The translations under genes were made by a program, and so were the position numbers. Below are positions 25,941 through 37,865 of a stretch of 64,000 nucleotides of DNA, piece by piece. The notes beneath the pieces are model-generated. The model ran no database searches. It worked only from the letters and a program-made list of their open reading frames with translations, and was not told the origin of the DNA. Within the stretch, counting starts at the first letter, position 1; each line of letters opens with the position of its first letter. This DNA comes from Alkalidesulfovibrio alkalitolerans DSM 16529 (GTDB lineage: Bacteria > Desulfobacterota > Desulfovibrionia > Desulfovibrionales > Desulfovibrionaceae): positions 62,001-126,000 of the forward strand of contig NZ_ATHI01000028.1 in assembly GCF_000422245.1 (NCBI RefSeq). Reading direction: 5' to 3'.

Positions 25941-26579
25941 ATGAGCGAATCCCTATCAAACATGAGGCAGGAGATCGAGGTCAAGTTCAAAAACGTCGAC
26001 CTCGCCGATCTGCGCAAAATCGTTCATGCCCGGGGGGGGAAATTCCTGGGCTGCAGATTCGAGCGTAACATCGTCTTCGACGACGCCGCCCGCACTCTGC
26101 GCGCGCGCGGCGTGCTCCTGCGGCTGCGTGACGACGGCCGCTTCATCCTGACCGTCAAGGCGCCGCCCGACGTTCCGCCGCCGCCTGGATTTAAAATTCG
26201 CACGGAGTATGAGAGCGAGGTCTCCGATTTCGCGGCCCTGCGTTCTGGCCTTCGCGCCTTGGGCTACGAGGAGGCCTTGCGTTACGAGAAGGTGCGCGAG
26301 GAATGGCTGCTTGGGGATTGCCACGTCTGCCTCGACCATCTGAGCTTTGGTGATTTCTGCGAGATAGAGGGGCAGCCGGAGGCCATTCGCGCCTGCGCGG
26401 CAGAACTTGGGCTCGACTGGAAGGATTCGAGCACCGCCAACTATCACCGCTTGTATACCGAATGGCGCGAGGGACGAGGTCTTTTGCCCGAGGATTCCTT
26501 CGTCTTTGCGGGCGAGGCCAGACAAGCCGCGCGGGAACTTTGTCCGGCTATTTTCTCTCCCCTTGACCCTTTACCCTGA
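25941..26579 (+). CDS. CYTH-domain protein (class IV adenylate cyclase/thiamine-triphosphatase-like)
   Basis: A 212-residue protein with the ExExK signature in RQEIEVKFKN, followed by charged strands typical of the triphosphate tunnel: ARGVLLRLRDDGRFILTVK, RTEYESEV and CLDHLSFGDFCEIEGQ. CYTH/TTM enzymes hydrolyse or cyclise nucleoside or inorganic triphosphates with divalent metals; activity cannot be fixed from sequence. ATG 25941 or 25962 could be the start, neither having a clear ribosome site; the second places the ExExK motif right at the N-terminus as in most relatives. The gene stands alone between a divergent channel gene and a terminator. Confidence 0.82.
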   Translation: MSESLSNMRQEIEVKFKNVDLADLRKIVHARGGKFLGCRFERNIVFDDAARTLRARGVLLRLRDDGRFILTVKAPPDVPPPPGFKIRTEYESEVSDFAALRSGLRALGYEEALRYEKVREEWLLGDCHVCLDHLSFGDFCEIEGQPEAIRACAAELGLDWKDSSTANYHRLYTEWREGRGLLPEDSFVFAGEARQAARELCPAIFSPLDPLP

Positions 26580-26580
26580 C

Positions 26581-26599
26581 GCCGCAAGCGGCTATTTTT
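26581..26599 (+). terminator. Probable rho-independent terminator after the CYTH gene
   Basis: GCCG-CAAG-CGGC forms a short GC stem, followed by TATTTTT. It begins 2 bases after the stop codon. The stem is short, so strength is uncertain. Confidence 0.55.
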
Positions 26600-26693
26600 G
26601 AAATATGGGGGAAAGGCACCGAGGATTCCCCCTTCACAAACGCGACGCAGGGCTTACCTGAAAACTCGGCGATCGATGCGGAGATTGGAGACG

Positions 26694-27008
26694 ATGTCAG
26701 ACAAAATGCCCCTGGAACGGCGCGACGCCGACACGCTCCTGGACGACGAGATCCGGGAGCCCAGGAGATACAAGGTATTGCTGCACAACGACCACTACAC
26801 GACCATGGAATTCGTGGTGCGCGTTCTGGTCGAGGTCTTTCACAAGAACGAGGCCCAGGCGACGCGCATCATGCTCAGCGTCCACAACCAGGGCAAAGGC
26901 GTGTGCGGCATCTATACAGCCGAGGTTGCCGAAACCAAGGTCAACATGGTGCACAACCTGGCCAAACAGGCCGGATATCCGCTGCGCAGCAGCATGGAAG
27001 AGGTTTAG
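26694..27008 (+). CDS. clpS: ATP-dependent Clp protease adaptor ClpS
   Basis: A 104-residue adaptor. The segment YKVLLHNDHYTTMEFVVRVL holds the Asn-Asp-His residues that bind the alpha-amino group of N-degron substrates, and VNMVHNLAKQAGYPL is the usual C-terminal part. It hands proteins with Leu, Phe, Tyr or Trp at the N-terminus to ClpAP. The ATG at 26694 has GGAG 6 bases upstream. clpA begins 3 bases after the clpS stop, and aat follows clpA, so ligand tagging, recognition and unfolding are encoded together. Confidence 0.95.
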   Translation: MSDKMPLERRDADTLLDDEIREPRRYKVLLHNDHYTTMEFVVRVLVEVFHKNEAQATRIMLSVHNQGKGVCGIYTAEVAETKVNMVHNLAKQAGYPLRSSMEEV

Positions 27009-27010
27009 AT

Positions 27011-29332
27011 ATGCTCAGCAAGCGACTGGAGAGCGTCCTGACCAGCGCGGTACGGGAAGTCAAACGCCGCAACCACGAATTTCTGACTCTGGAGCACCTG
27101 CTTTACGCCATGGTGCAGGACGAGTCCGGGCAGGAGATACTGACCGCCTGTGGGGCGGATTCCGACAAGCTCAAGCTTCAGCTCGAACGGTTCTTCATCG
27201 ACCACATGGAGATCCTGCCTGAGTCGCATCCCACCGAGGTGGTGCAGACACTGGGCGTACAACGCGTGCTGCAACGCTCCATCATGCACATGCAGTCCGC
27301 AGGCAAGTCCAAGGTCGAGGTCGGCGACGTCATGGCCGCTCTGTTCGACGAGGACGATTCCTACGCGGTCTACTTCCTCAAGGCCCAGGGCGTGACGCGC
27401 CTGGACGTGTTGGAATACATATCCCACGGCGTCGAGGAGGCGGGTGAGGGGCTGACCGACCTGAACGAGGAGATCCGTCAGGGCAAGGCCAAGCCCGCCG
27501 CCGAGAACGACAAGGACGCCAAGTTTCTGGAGCAATTCACGGTTTGCCTGACCGACAAGGCCAAGAAGGGCGAGATCGACCCGCTCATCGGCCGTGATCC
27601 CGAGATGAAGCGCACCATCCAGGTGCTGGCCCGCCGCCGCAAGAACAACCCCATCTACGTGGGCGACGCGGGCGTGGGCAAGACGGCCATGGCCGAGGGG
27701 CTGGCCCTGAAGATCGCCTCTGGCGACGTGCCCGAATCTTTCCGCGACGTGGAGATATTCGCCCTGGACATGGGCTCGCTGCTGGCGGGAACCAAGTATC
27801 GCGGCGACTTCGAGCAGCGCCTGAAGGGCGTGGTCTCGGCCATCAAGAAGCGCGAGAACGCCATCCTCTTCGTGGACGAGATCCACACCATCATTGGTGC
27901 GGGCGCGACCTCGGGCGGCACGCTGGACGCCTCGAACATCCTCAAGCCCATGCTGGCCTCGGGCGAGATCCGCTGCATCGGCTCCACCACCTACGAAGAG
28001 TACAAGAACGTCTTCGAGAAGGACCGCGCCTTGTCGCGTCGCTTCCAGAAGATCGAGGTGGCCGAGCCGACCGTGGAGCAGGCCGTCGAAATCCTCAAGG
28101 GCCTCAAGCCCTACTACGAGGACCACCATGGCGTGCGCTACACCCACGGCGCGCTCAAGGCGGCGGCCGAGCTTTCGGCCCGCTACATCAACGATCGCTT
28201 CCTGCCCGACAAGGCCATCGACGTCATCGACGAGTCCGGCGCGCTGTGCAAGCTCGAACGCACGTCCTGCAAGAACAAGGTCATCTCCGTGAAAGACGTG
28301 GAGGAGGTCATCGCGCGCATGGCCCGCATCCCGCAGCGTCGCGTGAGTCACGGGGACCGGGGCAAGCTCAAGGACCTCGAGGCGGAGCTTAAAAAGCTTG
28401 TCTACGGCCAGGACAAGGCCGTGGAGATCATTTCCCGCTCCATCAAGCGCTCGCGCGCGGGGCTGGGCAACGAGTCGCGCCCCCTGGGCAGTTTTCTGCT
28501 CATGGGTCCCACTGGCGTGGGCAAGACCGAACTTGCCAAGCAGCTCGCCGCCGTGCTCGGCGTCTCCTTCCTGCGCTACGACATGAGCGAGTACATGGAA
28601 AAGCACGCCGTGGCGCGCCTCATCGGTTCGCCTCCGGGCTACGTGGGCTTCGACCAGGGCGGCCTGCTCGTGGACGACGTGCGCAAGAATCCCTACAGCG
28701 TGTTGCTCCTCGACGAGATCGAGAAGGCCCATCCAGACGTCTTCAACATCCTGCTGCAGGTCATGGACTACGCCACGCTGACCGACAACAACGGCCGCAA
28801 GGCCGACTTCCGCCACGTGGTCATTCTCATGACCTCCAACGCGGGCGCGCGCGAGATGAGCAAGGCCAGCATGGGCTTCGGCCAGGGCCGCGAGGCGGAC
28901 GTGGAGAAGGGCATGAAGGAGGTCGAGCGCCTCTTCAGCCCCGAATTCCGCAACCGCCTGGACGCGGTGGTCCAGTTCGGCCCGCTCTCGCAGGAGATCA
29001 TGGAGATGATCGTGGACAAGTTCATGGCCGAGGTCGCCGCCCAGATGAAGGCGCGCAAGATCGGCCTGGAACTGACGCCCAAGGCACGCGCCTGGCTGGC
29101 TCAAAAGGGCTTCGACCCGGCCTTTGGAGCGCGGCCGCTCTCGCGCGTGGTGCAGTCCGAGATCAAGGATCCCTTGGCCGACGAAATTCTTTTCGGCTCG
29201 CTCAAGGCGGGCGGCACGGCCGTCATCGACCTGGGCGAGGACGAGAAGGGCGGCGAGAAGCTCGTCATCCGGGCCGAGGGGCACGGTCCCAAGGCCCTGG
29301 CGGGAGGAGCGGCCAAGGCGCTGCCGCAGTAG
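27011..29332 (+). CDS. clpA: ATP-dependent Clp protease ATP-binding subunit ClpA
   Basis: A 773-residue AAA+ unfoldase. It has the double Clp N-domain (LESVLTSAVREVKRRNHEF), first AAA module with Walker A GDAGVGKTAMAEG and Walker B ILFVDEIHTIIGAG, and a second module with GPTGVGKTELAKQ and LLLDEIEKAHPDV. There is no ClpB-type middle domain, which separates it from ClpB/ClpC. SMGFGQG in the second module corresponds to the ClpP-binding IGL/F loop, so it should dock on ClpP, encoded elsewhere. It unfolds ClpS-delivered and SsrA-tagged proteins. Confidence 0.96.
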   Translation: MLSKRLESVLTSAVREVKRRNHEFLTLEHLLYAMVQDESGQEILTACGADSDKLKLQLERFFIDHMEILPESHPTEVVQTLGVQRVLQRSIMHMQSAGKSKVEVGDVMAALFDEDDSYAVYFLKAQGVTRLDVLEYISHGVEEAGEGLTDLNEEIRQGKAKPAAENDKDAKFLEQFTVCLTDKAKKGEIDPLIGRDPEMKRTIQVLARRRKNNPIYVGDAGVGKTAMAEGLALKIASGDVPESFRDVEIFALDMGSLLAGTKYRGDFEQRLKGVVSAIKKRENAILFVDEIHTIIGAGATSGGTLDASNILKPMLASGEIRCIGSTTYEEYKNVFEKDRALSRRFQKIEVAEPTVEQAVEILKGLKPYYEDHHGVRYTHGALKAAAELSARYINDRFLPDKAIDVIDESGALCKLERTSCKNKVISVKDVEEVIARMARIPQRRVSHGDRGKLKDLEAELKKLVYGQDKAVEIISRSIKRSRAGLGNESRPLGSFLLMGPTGVGKTELAKQLAAVLGVSFLRYDMSEYMEKHAVARLIGSPPGYVGFDQGGLLVDDVRKNPYSVLLLDEIEKAHPDVFNILLQVMDYATLTDNNGRKADFRHVVILMTSNAGAREMSKASMGFGQGREADVEKGMKEVERLFSPEFRNRLDAVVQFGPLSQEIMEMIVDKFMAEVAAQMKARKIGLELTPKARAWLAQKGFDPAFGARPLSRVVQSEIKDPLADEILFGSLKAGGTAVIDLGEDEKGGEKLVIRAEGHGPKALAGGAAKALPQ

Positions 29333-29334
29333 CC

Positions 29335-30045
29335 ATGCCGGTCTTCCTTCTGGGCGACGAGTTGTGCTTTCCCGATCCCGCCCTGGCCGAGCCCGACGGG
29401 CTTTTGGCCGTGGGTGGGGATCTGAGCAGCGAACGCCTGATCTGCGCCTACGCCCAAGGCATCTTTCCCTGGTACGGCACGAACACGCCCATCCTCTGGT
29501 GGTCGCCCGATCCACGACCCCTCATCGAGCCCGGCCAGGTGCACGTCTCGCGCAGCCTGCGCCGGGCATGCAACCGGGGCGATTTCGAGATCACCTTCGA
29601 TACGGACTTCGAGGCTGTCATCGGCGGCTGCGCCAAGACGCCCCGGCCTCTGGGCGACGGCACTTGGCTGGTATGGGACATGGTGGAGGCGTACTGCCGC
29701 CTGCATGACGAGGGGCTGGCGCACAGCGTGGAGGCCTGGCGAGGCGGCCGCCTGGTGGGCGGGCTCTACGGCGTCGCCCTTGGCCGGGCCTTTTTCGGCG
29801 AATCCATGTTCTACCGCGAGCCCAACGCCTCCAAGGTGGCCTTCGTGGAGTTGTGCCGCGTGCTGTACGCCTGGGGGTTCGAGTTCATCGACTGCCAGCA
29901 GGTCACGCCGCACATGCAGGCCCTGGGCGCGGTGAGCACGCCGCGCAGCGAGTTCCGCACGCGCTTGCGAAGCGCCCTGGAGCACCCCACGCTCAAGGGA
30001 TCGTGGACCGAGGCCGCGCCCCAGGCTGTGGCGTGCCTCTCTTAG
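29335..30045 (+). CDS. aat: Leucyl/phenylalanyl-tRNA--protein transferase
   Basis: A 236-residue enzyme of the GNAT-like Aat family. Visible signatures: GLLAVGGDLSSERLICAYAQ, GIFPWYGTNTPILWWSPDPR, EAYCRLHDEGLAHSVEAW, and GRAFFGESMFYREPNASKVA. It adds Leu or Phe from charged tRNA to proteins starting with Arg or Lys, making ClpS substrates. It follows clpA by 2 bases, completing the bacterial N-degron pathway in one operon. Cytoplasmic; length is the usual size. Confidence 0.96.
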   Translation: MPVFLLGDELCFPDPALAEPDGLLAVGGDLSSERLICAYAQGIFPWYGTNTPILWWSPDPRPLIEPGQVHVSRSLRRACNRGDFEITFDTDFEAVIGGCAKTPRPLGDGTWLVWDMVEAYCRLHDEGLAHSVEAWRGGRLVGGLYGVALGRAFFGESMFYREPNASKVAFVELCRVLYAWGFEFIDCQQVTPHMQALGAVSTPRSEFRTRLRSALEHPTLKGSWTEAAPQAVACLS

Positions 30046-30079
30046 AGCGAAGAAGCCGGACCGGCGAGGAAGAGACGAC

Positions 30080-30826
30080 ATGACGCGCCATCCCTGCATT
30101 TCAGGCTTGCTGAAGTTTTCCGCGCTGGCTGCGGCCGTGGCCTTTTTGTGCTTTTCGCCGGGCGTGGCGTTGGCTGCGCCTCCCGCTGGGAACGGCTCGC
30201 CGGGCGATGCGACGGCTCAGGCCGCGGATGAGCCGTCGCAAGGAGTCGGCAGCCGGGCCTGGGCCTCGCTTCTCGCGGCCCGGCTCTATGCCCAGGTGGC
30301 CCTGGAAGCCGACGAACTAGCCAAGGCCTACGAGCGCGATCTTGAGCGCATCGGCTGGTACAGGCTCCTGAACGCCGAGCGGCTGCGCGCCGATCCGGAT
30401 CTTTCGCGCGGCCGGGTCATCGCGGTCGAGGCGGCGGCGCTCGCAGACCAGTATCGCGAAAGGAGCCTAGCCATGCTTTCGCGCGGCGAGGAGCGGATCA
30501 AGGAGTTGACCGGGGACGAGGCGGCGCAAAAACGCTTGCTTGCGGCTTTCGGGCGGCACGAGGCCGAGGCCCGCGCGGACGTGGCCGAGGGCTGGCGGCT
30601 GGAGGCCAAGGTGCTGGACGCCTTTGCGGCCGTGGTGGATTTCCTGGCCGAGACGCGCGGCCGGTGGACCATTCCCGAGAAGACCCTGACCTTCGCCCGG
30701 GGCGAGGATCTGAATCGCTACCGCTCCCTTCTGGACGACGCCAACCGGGCCACCCAGGCCCAGGACGCCTTCCAGTCCCAGATCCGCAGCAAGGCCTGGC
30801 AGGCCTTTCTCGAAGCCCTCAAGTGA
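30080..30826 (+). CDS. Secreted helical protein of unknown function
   Basis: I do not recognise this 248-residue protein. It has a clear Sec signal peptide (LLKFSALAAAVAFLCFSPGVALA) with a probable cut after ALA near residue 32, no lipobox, then a low-complexity Ala/Gly/Pro stretch. The mature part is rich in Glu, Ala, Arg and Leu and probably all-helical, with heptad-like spacing, so a periplasmic coiled-coil protein is likely. It lies 34 bases after aat on the same strand with a GGAAGAG site and may be part of that operon or read from its own promoter. It converges with the GT9 gene, 10 bases apart. Confidence 0.75.
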   Translation: MTRHPCISGLLKFSALAAAVAFLCFSPGVALAAPPAGNGSPGDATAQAADEPSQGVGSRAWASLLAARLYAQVALEADELAKAYERDLERIGWYRLLNAERLRADPDLSRGRVIAVEAAALADQYRERSLAMLSRGEERIKELTGDEAAQKRLLAAFGRHEAEARADVAEGWRLEAKVLDAFAAVVDFLAETRGRWTIPEKTLTFARGEDLNRYRSLLDDANRATQAQDAFQSQIRSKAWQAFLEALK

Positions 30827-30836
30827 TCCTGTTCGG

Positions 30837-31871
30837 CTAGGGCAGCCGCTCCAACAGCCTCTCGGCCACGGTCGTCGGCGAAAGGCCGGTCAGGCATTCG
30901 TCCGTGCCCTTGGGGCAGACGTTCTCGTTGCAGGGCTGGCAGTCCAGGCAGGCCTTCACGGCCTCGTGCTCGGCCGCGGGGAAGGTCCAGGCGTCGGATG
31001 TGGAGCCGAGCACCGTGAGCGAGGGCGTGTCGACTGCCACGGCAATGTGGCGCGGGGCCGAGCAGTTGCCCGCGTGCAGCGCGGCCGCGTCGATCACGGC
31101 CGCAAGTTCGCGCAGCGAAAGCAGCCGCGCGGGGACGACGAGATTTCCGCCGTGCCGCACGCGCGCCTTCAGTTCGGCCGCCACTTCTTCCTCGCCGGGA
31201 CCCACCAGAACCACGAAGCGCAGATCGGGCCGCGCCTCGGCCGCGAGGTCGATGAGCCCGGCCCAGTGCCCGACGGGCCAGCGCCGAGTGGCCCGGCGGT
31301 GGGTGGGGTCGATGGTGACCACCGTGTGCCCATCGCCGATGCCGTGCTGCTGGAAGAAATGCGCCGCCCAGGCGCGCTCGACCTTGGAGAGGTAGATGCG
31401 CGGCCGCTCTCCGTTCCACTCGATGCCCAGCGGCGCGAGCACCGAGGCTTTGCTCATGGCCGCGTATCCGCCGCGCATGGGCACGCTGTGGGTGTAGAGC
31501 CAGCGGGTGTACCAGGGTGCGTCGTAGGAAAGCCGCACCCTGGCCCGCGAAAAGGCCACTACCCAGCGTATGCGCGGCAACTGCTGGAAATCCACCACCA
31601 GATCGTAGCCCTCACGGGCCACGCTCCGGTAGTAGGCCAGCTCCTTTCGCAGCGACGACAATTCCTTCTTGTCCAGGGCGAAGACCTTGGCGAGATGCGG
31701 ATTGTTCGCCAGCATGGGCGCGCACTTCTTTTCCGTGAAGAAATGAATCTCCGCCTCCGGATAGCGGCGGCGCAAAAGCTCCACGGATGGCGTGGCCAGA
31801 AGCACGTCGCCGATCTGCCGCAACTGGCAGACCAGGATCTTCGCGAAGGAGAGCGGCAGCGGCGCGGTCAC
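30837..31871 (-). CDS. Glycosyltransferase family 9 (ADP-heptose:LPS heptosyltransferase-like)
   Basis: A 344-residue GT9 enzyme. [17 protein letters not shown] is the classical GD motif of WaaC/WaaF/Waa[16 protein letters not shown] replaces the usual NPGASxxxKxWP; [22 protein letters not shown] is the donor-site segment. The C-terminal tail [12 protein letters not shown] has four Cys in twelve residues, seen in the group with CxxC tails. It should add heptose or a related sugar to the LPS inner core at the inner membrane. The start is GTG 31871, 11 bases after the stop of the upstream conserved unknown gene. Confidence 0.88.
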   Translation of the reverse strand: MTAPLPLSFAKILVCQLRQIGDVLLATPSVELLRRRYPEAEIHFFTEKKCAPMLANNPHLAKVFALDKKELSSLRKELAYYRSVAREGYDLVVDFQQLPRIRWVVAFSRARVRLSYDAPWYTRWLYTHSVPMRGGYAAMSKASVLAPLGIEWNGERPRIYLSKVERAWAAHFFQQHGIGDGHTVVTIDPTHRRATRRWPVGHWAGLIDLAAEARPDLRFVVLVGPGEEEVAAELKARVRHGGNLVVPARLLSLRELAAVIDAAALHAGNCSAPRHIAVAVDTPSLTVLGSTSDAWTFPAAEHEAVKACLDCQPCNENVCPKGTDECLTGLSPTTVAERLLERLP

Positions 31872-31882
31872 GTCCGAACGGC

Positions 31883-32356
31883 TCAGGCCATGGGTTCGTG
31901 CTGCGAGAGATCGTAGAGCCCGTGCATGGGAATGCCCAGGTTGTAGCTCGGGATCTTCTCGAAGCGGATGATGCCGATGTCCTTGCCCTCCGGGATGGCC
32001 GACAGCGGCACGAGGCCGAGGGGGATGGGGAAGGAAAGGGGCCGGGAGGCGATGGAGACGAGCTTTTCCGCGTAGGTTTTCTTGAGGAAGGCGATGATGG
32101 CGTCGCGCTCGCCGGGCGAGAAGCTTTCCATGAAGACTTTCCTGCTTCCCGCCGGGTCGGCCACGACGTCAGGGCTCACAGGATCGCCGAGCAATTGGTC
32201 CCAACGGTAGTCGGCCTCCTCGGCCTCGTCCCATTCGGGACGGAAAAGGTGCACTTCGACGTTGCGGCGGCCCTTGAAGCTTTTGATGATCATGGATACG
32301 GAAAAGCCCCGGTCGATTTCGGGCGGAAAATCGTATTCAATGATGTCCAGTTCCAT
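31883..32356 (-). CDS. Conserved protein of unknown function (157 aa)
   Basis: An acidic cytoplasmic protein, starting [18 protein letters not shown] at ATG 32356 with AAGGAG 7 bases upstream. It has no membrane segment, signal or recognisable motif. The end is [16 protein letters not shown]. It is divergent from uvrB (79-base gap) and precedes the GT9 gene, so it could be co-transcribed with LPS core synthesis. The reading frame is well supported by codon bias and ribosome site; function is unknown. Confidence 0.7.
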   Translation of the reverse strand: MELDIIEYDFPPEIDRGFSVSMIIKSFKGRRNVEVHLFRPEWDEAEEADYRWDQLLGDPVSPDVVADPAGSRKVFMESFSPGERDAIIAFLKKTYAEKLVSIASRPLSFPIPLGLVPLSAIPEGKDIGIIRFEKIPSYNLGIPMHGLYDLSQHEPMA

Positions 32357-32434
32357 GCTAAACTCCTTGAATCGGAGAGAGGAGAGACAGGCCGCCAAAG
32401 GCCCCATGCCAAGGCGGCGTTTCTGCATACGTCC

Positions 32435-36780
<4,346 letters not shown>

Positions 36781-36797
36781 GGGGCAAGGAGGACATC

Positions 36798-37577
36798 ATG
36801 AGCGTATCCGTCGTCATTCACGGTGCTGCCGGTCGCATGGGTCAGACCCTGTGTTCGCTGGCCAAGGCCGATCCCGAACTGACCCTCGCTGGCGTTGTGG
36901 ACCGCTCCGGTTCGGAGGAACGGCTGGCGGTCTGGGGCTGCCCCATGGGCAGCGATCTCGGCGAGGTGCTGAAGCAGGCGCCGGGAGCCATCGTCGTGGA
37001 CTTCAGCTCTCCCGAGGCCAGCGTCGGCGTGGCCCGGACCGTGGCCGCCAATGGCGCGGGCGCGGTCATCGGTACCACGGGACTTACCGACGAGCAGCAG
37101 GCGGCCCTGCGTGGCGCGGCGGCTACGGCTAGGCTCTTCTGGGCTCCAAACATGAGCGTGGGTGTGAACGTGCTCTTGAAGGTGCTACCCGAACTGGTCG
37201 CCAAGCTCGGTCCGGCTTATGATCTGGAGATCACAGAGATCCACCACAACAAGAAGGCCGACGCGCCCAGCGGAACGGCCATCAAGCTCGGCCAGTGCAT
37301 CGCCGATGCGCGCGGCTGGAAGCTGGAGGAGAAGGGCAATTTCGCCCGTCACGGCATCATCGGGCCGCGCCCCAAGGAGGAGATCGGCGTCATGACCGTG
37401 CGCGGCGGCGACGTGGTGGGCGACCACACGGTCTATTTTTTCGGACCGGGCGAGCGTATCGAGGTCACCCACCGAGCCCATTCGCGCGAAACCTTCGCCC
37501 AGGGCGCGCTTCGGGCCGCCAAGTGGCTCTCCACCCAACAGCCGGGCAAGCTCTACTCCATGTCGGACATCTTCTAG
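36798..37577 (+). CDS. dapB: 4-hydroxy-tetrahydrodipicolinate reductase
   Basis: A 259-residue enzyme of the lysine/diaminopimelate pathway. The NAD(P)-binding loop is [12 protein letters not shown], with DFSSPEA and IGTTGLT following, and the substrate site is [17 protein letters not shown]. The start is ATG 36798 with AAGGAGG 6 bases upstream. It is the third gene after uvrB-ligA and ends the unit with a strong terminator. It should reduce HTPA to tetrahydrodipicolinate in the cytoplasm. Confidence 0.97.
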   Translation: MSVSVVIHGAAGRMGQTLCSLAKADPELTLAGVVDRSGSEERLAVWGCPMGSDLGEVLKQAPGAIVVDFSSPEASVGVARTVAANGAGAVIGTTGLTDEQQAALRGAAATARLFWAPNMSVGVNVLLKVLPELVAKLGPAYDLEITEIHHNKKADAPSGTAIKLGQCIADARGWKLEEKGNFARHGIIGPRPKEEIGVMTVRGGDVVGDHTVYFFGPGERIEVTHRAHSRETFAQGALRAAKWLSTQQPGKLYSMSDIF

Positions 37578-37601
37578 TCCCTGCTTCGATCCCAATCGCA
37601 T

Positions 37602-37640
37602 CCGCGTCCAAGCCAAGACGGCCTGGACGCGGTTTTTTTT
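37602..37640 (+). terminator. Strong rho-independent terminator after dapB
   Basis: Perfect arms CCGCGTCCA and TGGACGCGG, with an inner GCC/GGC pair around AAGAC, are followed by eight T residues. It lies 25 bases after the dapB stop and closes the uvrB-ligA-dapB unit. Confidence 0.9.
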
Positions 37641-37731
37641 GGGGCGTTCCCCTCCAGCTGTTTTCCGAGGTTTTCTCGTATTCTCCCCGCGTTTTTGGAA
37701 TTTGCCCTGGACTAGGCGCGAAGTTTGTCGC

Positions 37732-37757
37732 CGTACTATCATCTGCGCGATAGTACG
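37732..37757. repeat. Inverted repeat CGTACTATC-N8-GATAGTACG upstream of chemoreceptor
   Basis: Two perfect 9-base arms (37732-37740 and 37749-37757) flank ATCTGCGC. It lies about 60 bases before the candidate -35 box of the chemoreceptor gene and is followed by an AT-rich stretch. It looks like an operator or an untranslated hairpin. Confidence 0.6.
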
Positions 37758-37814
37758 CTTCAAGAGATTGTGCATTCATGCTTTATGGACGGATATGGAA
37801 AATGTTTCCGGATA

Positions 37815-37842
37815 TTTACATTTGGAGAATAATTGTTATTGT
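37815..37842 (+). promoter_or_regulatory. Candidate promoter of the chemoreceptor gene
   Basis: TTTACA (37815-37820) and TATTGT (37837-37842), spaced by 16 bases, lie in the most AT-rich stretch of the surrounding 10 kb. The start codon at 37866 is preceded by an unusually long G-run (AGGGGGGGGC) that provides the ribosome site. Confidence 0.35.
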
Positions 37843-37865
37843 ATGTATCCAACCTAGGGGGGGGC

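Noticed and set aside
25915-25945. A fluoride riboswitch upstream of crcB
   Set aside because: The gap to the divergent CYTH gene is about 20 bases, too short, and none of the conserved riboswitch sequence is present.
27005-29515. An 836-codon minus-strand open frame across clpA
   Set aside because: It mirrors the clpA codons and shows no domain; clpA on the plus strand is unambiguous.
36798-37865. A small gene in the region after dapB
   Set aside because: Short frames there overlap the terminator hairpin, lack ribosome sites, and contain low-coding-quality sequence.
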